The notes beneath the pieces were generated by a model, which worked only from the letters and a program-made list of their open reading frames with translations, was not told where the DNA came from and did no database searches. From contig QHYF01000084.1 of assembly GCA_003224075.1 (NCBI GenBank), positions 1-7,840 on the forward strand: DNA of 7,840 nucleotides, in the 5' to 3' direction. Shown one piece after another: positions 6,099-7,840 of the stretch (position 1 is its first letter; the number at the start of each line of letters is the position of its first letter). Source of the DNA: Acidobacteriota bacterium. Its GTDB lineage: Bacteria > Acidobacteriota > Terriglobia > Acidiferrales > UBA7541. A program made the position numbers and the translations under genes.

Positions 6099-6962
6099 CT
6101 AGACCTGCAGATCGTGAAGGTAGGGAACGCTGGCTTTCATCATTTCCAGGTTCATTTCGACGAAGTAATTCTTTATGCCGCCCGTTTTCGCCGCGGTAAA
6201 GATTTTCTTCCAATCCAGAGTGTCCTGTCCCACCGGCATCACTTTCTTGGCTTCCGCCGACCAGCCTTGTACGTGCATTGAAATGAAGCGGCCAGGGTAC
6301 TTCGTGAAATACTCTGCGGCGTCGTAGCCGCGGCTGATTGTGGAGACCTGGAACTGGAACTTGACCAGCTTCGGATCGAGACTGTCCAGCAATAAGTCAT
6401 AAGTCCGCTTGCCGTCAATCATCGAGAGCTCAAAGTCCTCATTGTGAAGGGCCTGCTGGATACCGGCCTTGGCCGACTGTTCGCCCATTTTGTTGTATTC
6501 ATCGGCCGCTCGCTTCACATCATCCGTAGTCGGTTTCCCGGGTCCGTCGAGGCTTGGCACGATCATTTGCGTCAGGCCGACATCTTTCGCCCAGGCAATT
6601 CGGCCCTCCTGATTCTCCCTGAGTTCCTTGATGCCGAAGTGAGAACTCACACAGGTGACACCTGCATCGCCAAGAATTCTCCCGAGCTCGGCTCCTTTGT
6701 ATTTGGCGAGGCCGGCGAAGCCCGAATCGGCGTAACCTACCGGCGAACACAGCTCAATCGTTTGAAATCCGGCTGCGGCAAGCTGTTTGATGGTGCCCGG
6801 AAAGTCCTTGGCGATCATTGCCCTCACAGGCCAGGTCTGACATCCAATTGGCAAGCCAAGCGGATTGGCGCGAAGCTCCAGTGCACCTGCACAAAGAAAG
6901 CCGGCCGCGGCGGCGTGCGTCGCCGCATTTTTAAGAAACTCTCTTCTCGAAATCGCGGGCAT
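6099..6962 (-). CDS. Tat-exported sugar phosphate isomerase/epimerase-like TIM-barrel protein
   Basis: The product has 287 residues from ATG 6962, preceded by a perfect Shine-Dalgarno. The N-terminus carries a twin-arginine signal, SRREFLK at residues 5-11, then an Ala-rich hydrophobic stretch to about residue 31, with likely cleavage after L-R-A32. A folded, cofactor- or metal-containing enzyme exported to the periplasm is therefore expected. The rest matches the xylose-isomerase-like/AP-endonuclease-2 fold: TIELCSP (Glu70), SSHFG (His108), ALHNEDFE (His173, Glu175), KYPGRFISMH (His230) and FVEMN (Glu269) fall where divalent-metal and substrate ligands lie in the family. In the KFQFQVS strand (201-207) Gln205 stands where many relatives have an acidic ligand, so the exact chemistry is uncertain. 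It lies 45 bases after the oxidoreductase stop on the same strand, indicating an operon. Isomerisation, epimerisation or lyase chemistry on an oxidised sugar are all possible. Confidence 0.88.
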   Translation of the reverse strand: MPAISRREFLKNAATHAAAAGFLCAGALELRANPLGLPIGCQTWPVRAMIAKDFPGTIKQLAAAGFQTIELCSPVGYADSGFAGLAKYKGAELGRILGDAGVTCVSSHFGIKELRENQEGRIAWAKDVGLTQMIVPSLDGPGKPTTDDVKRAADEYNKMGEQSAKAGIQQALHNEDFELSMIDGKRTYDLLLDSLDPKLVKFQFQVSTISRGYDAAEYFTKYPGRFISMHVQGWSAEAKKVMPVGQDTLDWKKIFTAAKTGGIKNYFVEMNLEMMKASVPYLHDLQV

Positions 6963-6966
6963 TGAC

Positions 6967-6974
6967 ACCTCCTT
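6967..6974 (-). promoter_or_regulatory. Strong ribosome binding site of the Tat-exported isomerase
   Basis: On the minus strand this reads AAGGAGGT, fully complementary to the anti-Shine-Dalgarno, four bases before ATG 6962. It rules out the in-frame GTG at 6968-6966, which overlaps the site itself. Confidence 0.85.
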
Positions 6975-7007
6975 AGCCGCTGAAAGCTGGATATTGCATG
7001 GTACTCG

Positions 7008-7840
7008 CTAGAGTTCCCACCCGCGGCGGCGCTCCGGGCGGACGAACTTCTGTGCGGAATCCGAGTTAAGGACCTTCAGGTTGGGGCGATCCCAATTAAG
7101 TTTTTGTCCCAAGCGAGTCGCGACATTTCCCAGGAGCAACGTCTCGGTGACGAGGCCCGAGAATTCAAAATTTCCACCGGGCTTAACTTTGCTCCCCTTG
7201 CAGGCGTCGAGCCATTCCCGTTCGTTGCCAGGTGATCTTGGCAGTGTTTTTGGCGGCTGTTTGTAGCTATTCATCTTGGTTTCGGGAATAAGCTTTGGAC
7301 GAGCACCATTGAATGCGCAGAGAATTTTGCCGCGATCTCCGACGAAAAGGAGCCCTTCGTCGTTATCTTCGCCTTCCCCCTTCAGGGGACGGTCTTCTTC
7401 CAGTTCCTCTGGACGCGGCGGCTTTAGACCACCGTCATACCAGGTGAATTTCACGGGTGGCATGTCGCCACGGGCCGGGAAGTTGTAGTGGATGACCGAG
7501 GCCAACGGGTACGTTTCCTCGTAGCGCTCGCTGGAGCTCGCTTCCACACTCACGGGCGCCTCCAGCTTCAAGACACGAAAGATTGTGTCGAAACTGTACG
7601 AACCCATATCACCCAGAGCGCCACAACCGAAGTCGCTCCACCCGCGCCAAACGAAGGGCAAGTACGCGTGGTTGAAAGAACGTTCCGGCGCCGGGCCGAG
7701 CCAGAGGTCCCAATCTAAACCTTCGGGCACCGCTTCGGCTTCTTTTGGGCGTTCGACACCTTGGGGCCAAAAAGGACGGCTCGACCAGTTCATAACCTCC
7801 CGCACCGGCCCAATAGCGCCGTCCCAAATCCATTCACATA
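7008..7840 (-). CDS. Gfo/Idh/MocA family oxidoreductase, C-terminal part (5' end outside window)
   Basis: Members are NAD(P)-dependent sugar or cyclitol dehydrogenases. The frame is open from the right edge to TAG at 7010-7008, with about 277 visible residues; the Rossmann domain and any signal peptide are off-window. The GTG at 7805 is internal, since the preceding codons read CEWIWDGAIGPV, a typical family stretch. What is visible is the C-terminal substrate-binding domain of the larger, roughly 430-450-residue type: GLDWDLWLGPAPER, WRGWSDFGCGALGDMG followed by SYSFDTIFRVLKL, VKFTWYDGGLKPPRPEEL, GLLFVGDRGKIL, EWLDACKG, and the end of domain GLVTETLLLGNVATRLG. After GDMG many relatives have Cys-His, while this one has Ser-Tyr. 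It precedes the isomerase-like gene by 45 bases on the same strand. The pair probably oxidises a sugar and then rearranges or cleaves the product. Homologues of this type are often Tat-exported, but that cannot be seen here. Confidence 0.9.
   Translation of the reverse strand, partial: CEWIWDGAIGPVREVMNWSSRPFWPQGVERPKEAEAVPEGLDWDLWLGPAPERSFNHAYLPFVWRGWSDFGCGALGDMGSYSFDTIFRVLKLEAPVSVEASSSERYEETYPLASVIHYNFPARGDMPPVKFTWYDGGLKPPRPEELEEDRPLKGEGEDNDEGLLFVGDRGKILCAFNGARPKLIPETKMNSYKQPPKTLPRSPGNEREWLDACKGSKVKPGGNFEFSGLVTETLLLGNVATRLGQKLNWDRPNLKVLNSDSAQKFVRPERRRGWEL

Overview
The window reads as a piece of a GC-rich bacterial chromosome, most likely an acidobacterium (Acidobacteriota, Terriglobia or a related class). 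This is inferred from family content: a large Oar-like TonB-dependent receptor with an N-terminal carboxypeptidase-regulatory-like domain, and a Gfo/Idh/MocA oxidoreductase paired with a Tat-exported sugar-isomerase-like TIM barrel. Both are typical of soil acidobacteria. No taxonomic marker gene is present, so the assignment rests on protein style only.

Layout on the left: bases 1-399 hold the 3' end of a serA-type phosphoglycerate dehydrogenase (end of the substrate-binding domain plus the ACT domain). A roughly 580-base AT-richer gap follows, without a convincing gene. It holds a perfect GTGGGGTACCCCAC palindrome and three diverged 30-bp direct repeats at a 61-63 bp period, with a possible weak fourth upstream. 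A candidate promoter and a good ribosome binding site then lead into a 1314-residue TonB-dependent receptor (982-4926), which ends at a clear intrinsic terminator.

Layout in the middle: after the terminator comes about 350 bases without a gene. It contains an orphan GNRA-capped terminator-like hairpin and a second hairpin just before tRNA-Pro(CGG) at 5337-5414. Beyond the tRNA is more non-coding sequence, then a C-terminal fragment of a sugar phosphate isomerase/epimerase whose first two thirds are missing. The fragment is joined to unrelated sequence at about base 5821, which looks like a rearrangement or deletion scar.

Layout on the right: convergent to the fragment, two minus-strand genes form a probable operon. 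Upstream is a Gfo/Idh/MocA oxidoreductase, cut by the right edge of the window. Downstream is a Tat-exported TIM-barrel sugar isomerase/epimerase-like protein. Together they suggest periplasmic or envelope sugar oxidation and isomerisation or cleavage. The receptor could bring a substrate across the outer membrane, but nothing in the sequence links it to the operon. No complete novel multi-gene system is visible. The items most worth following are the phased repeats, the cysteine pairing of the receptor, the orphan hairpin and the truncated isomerase junction.
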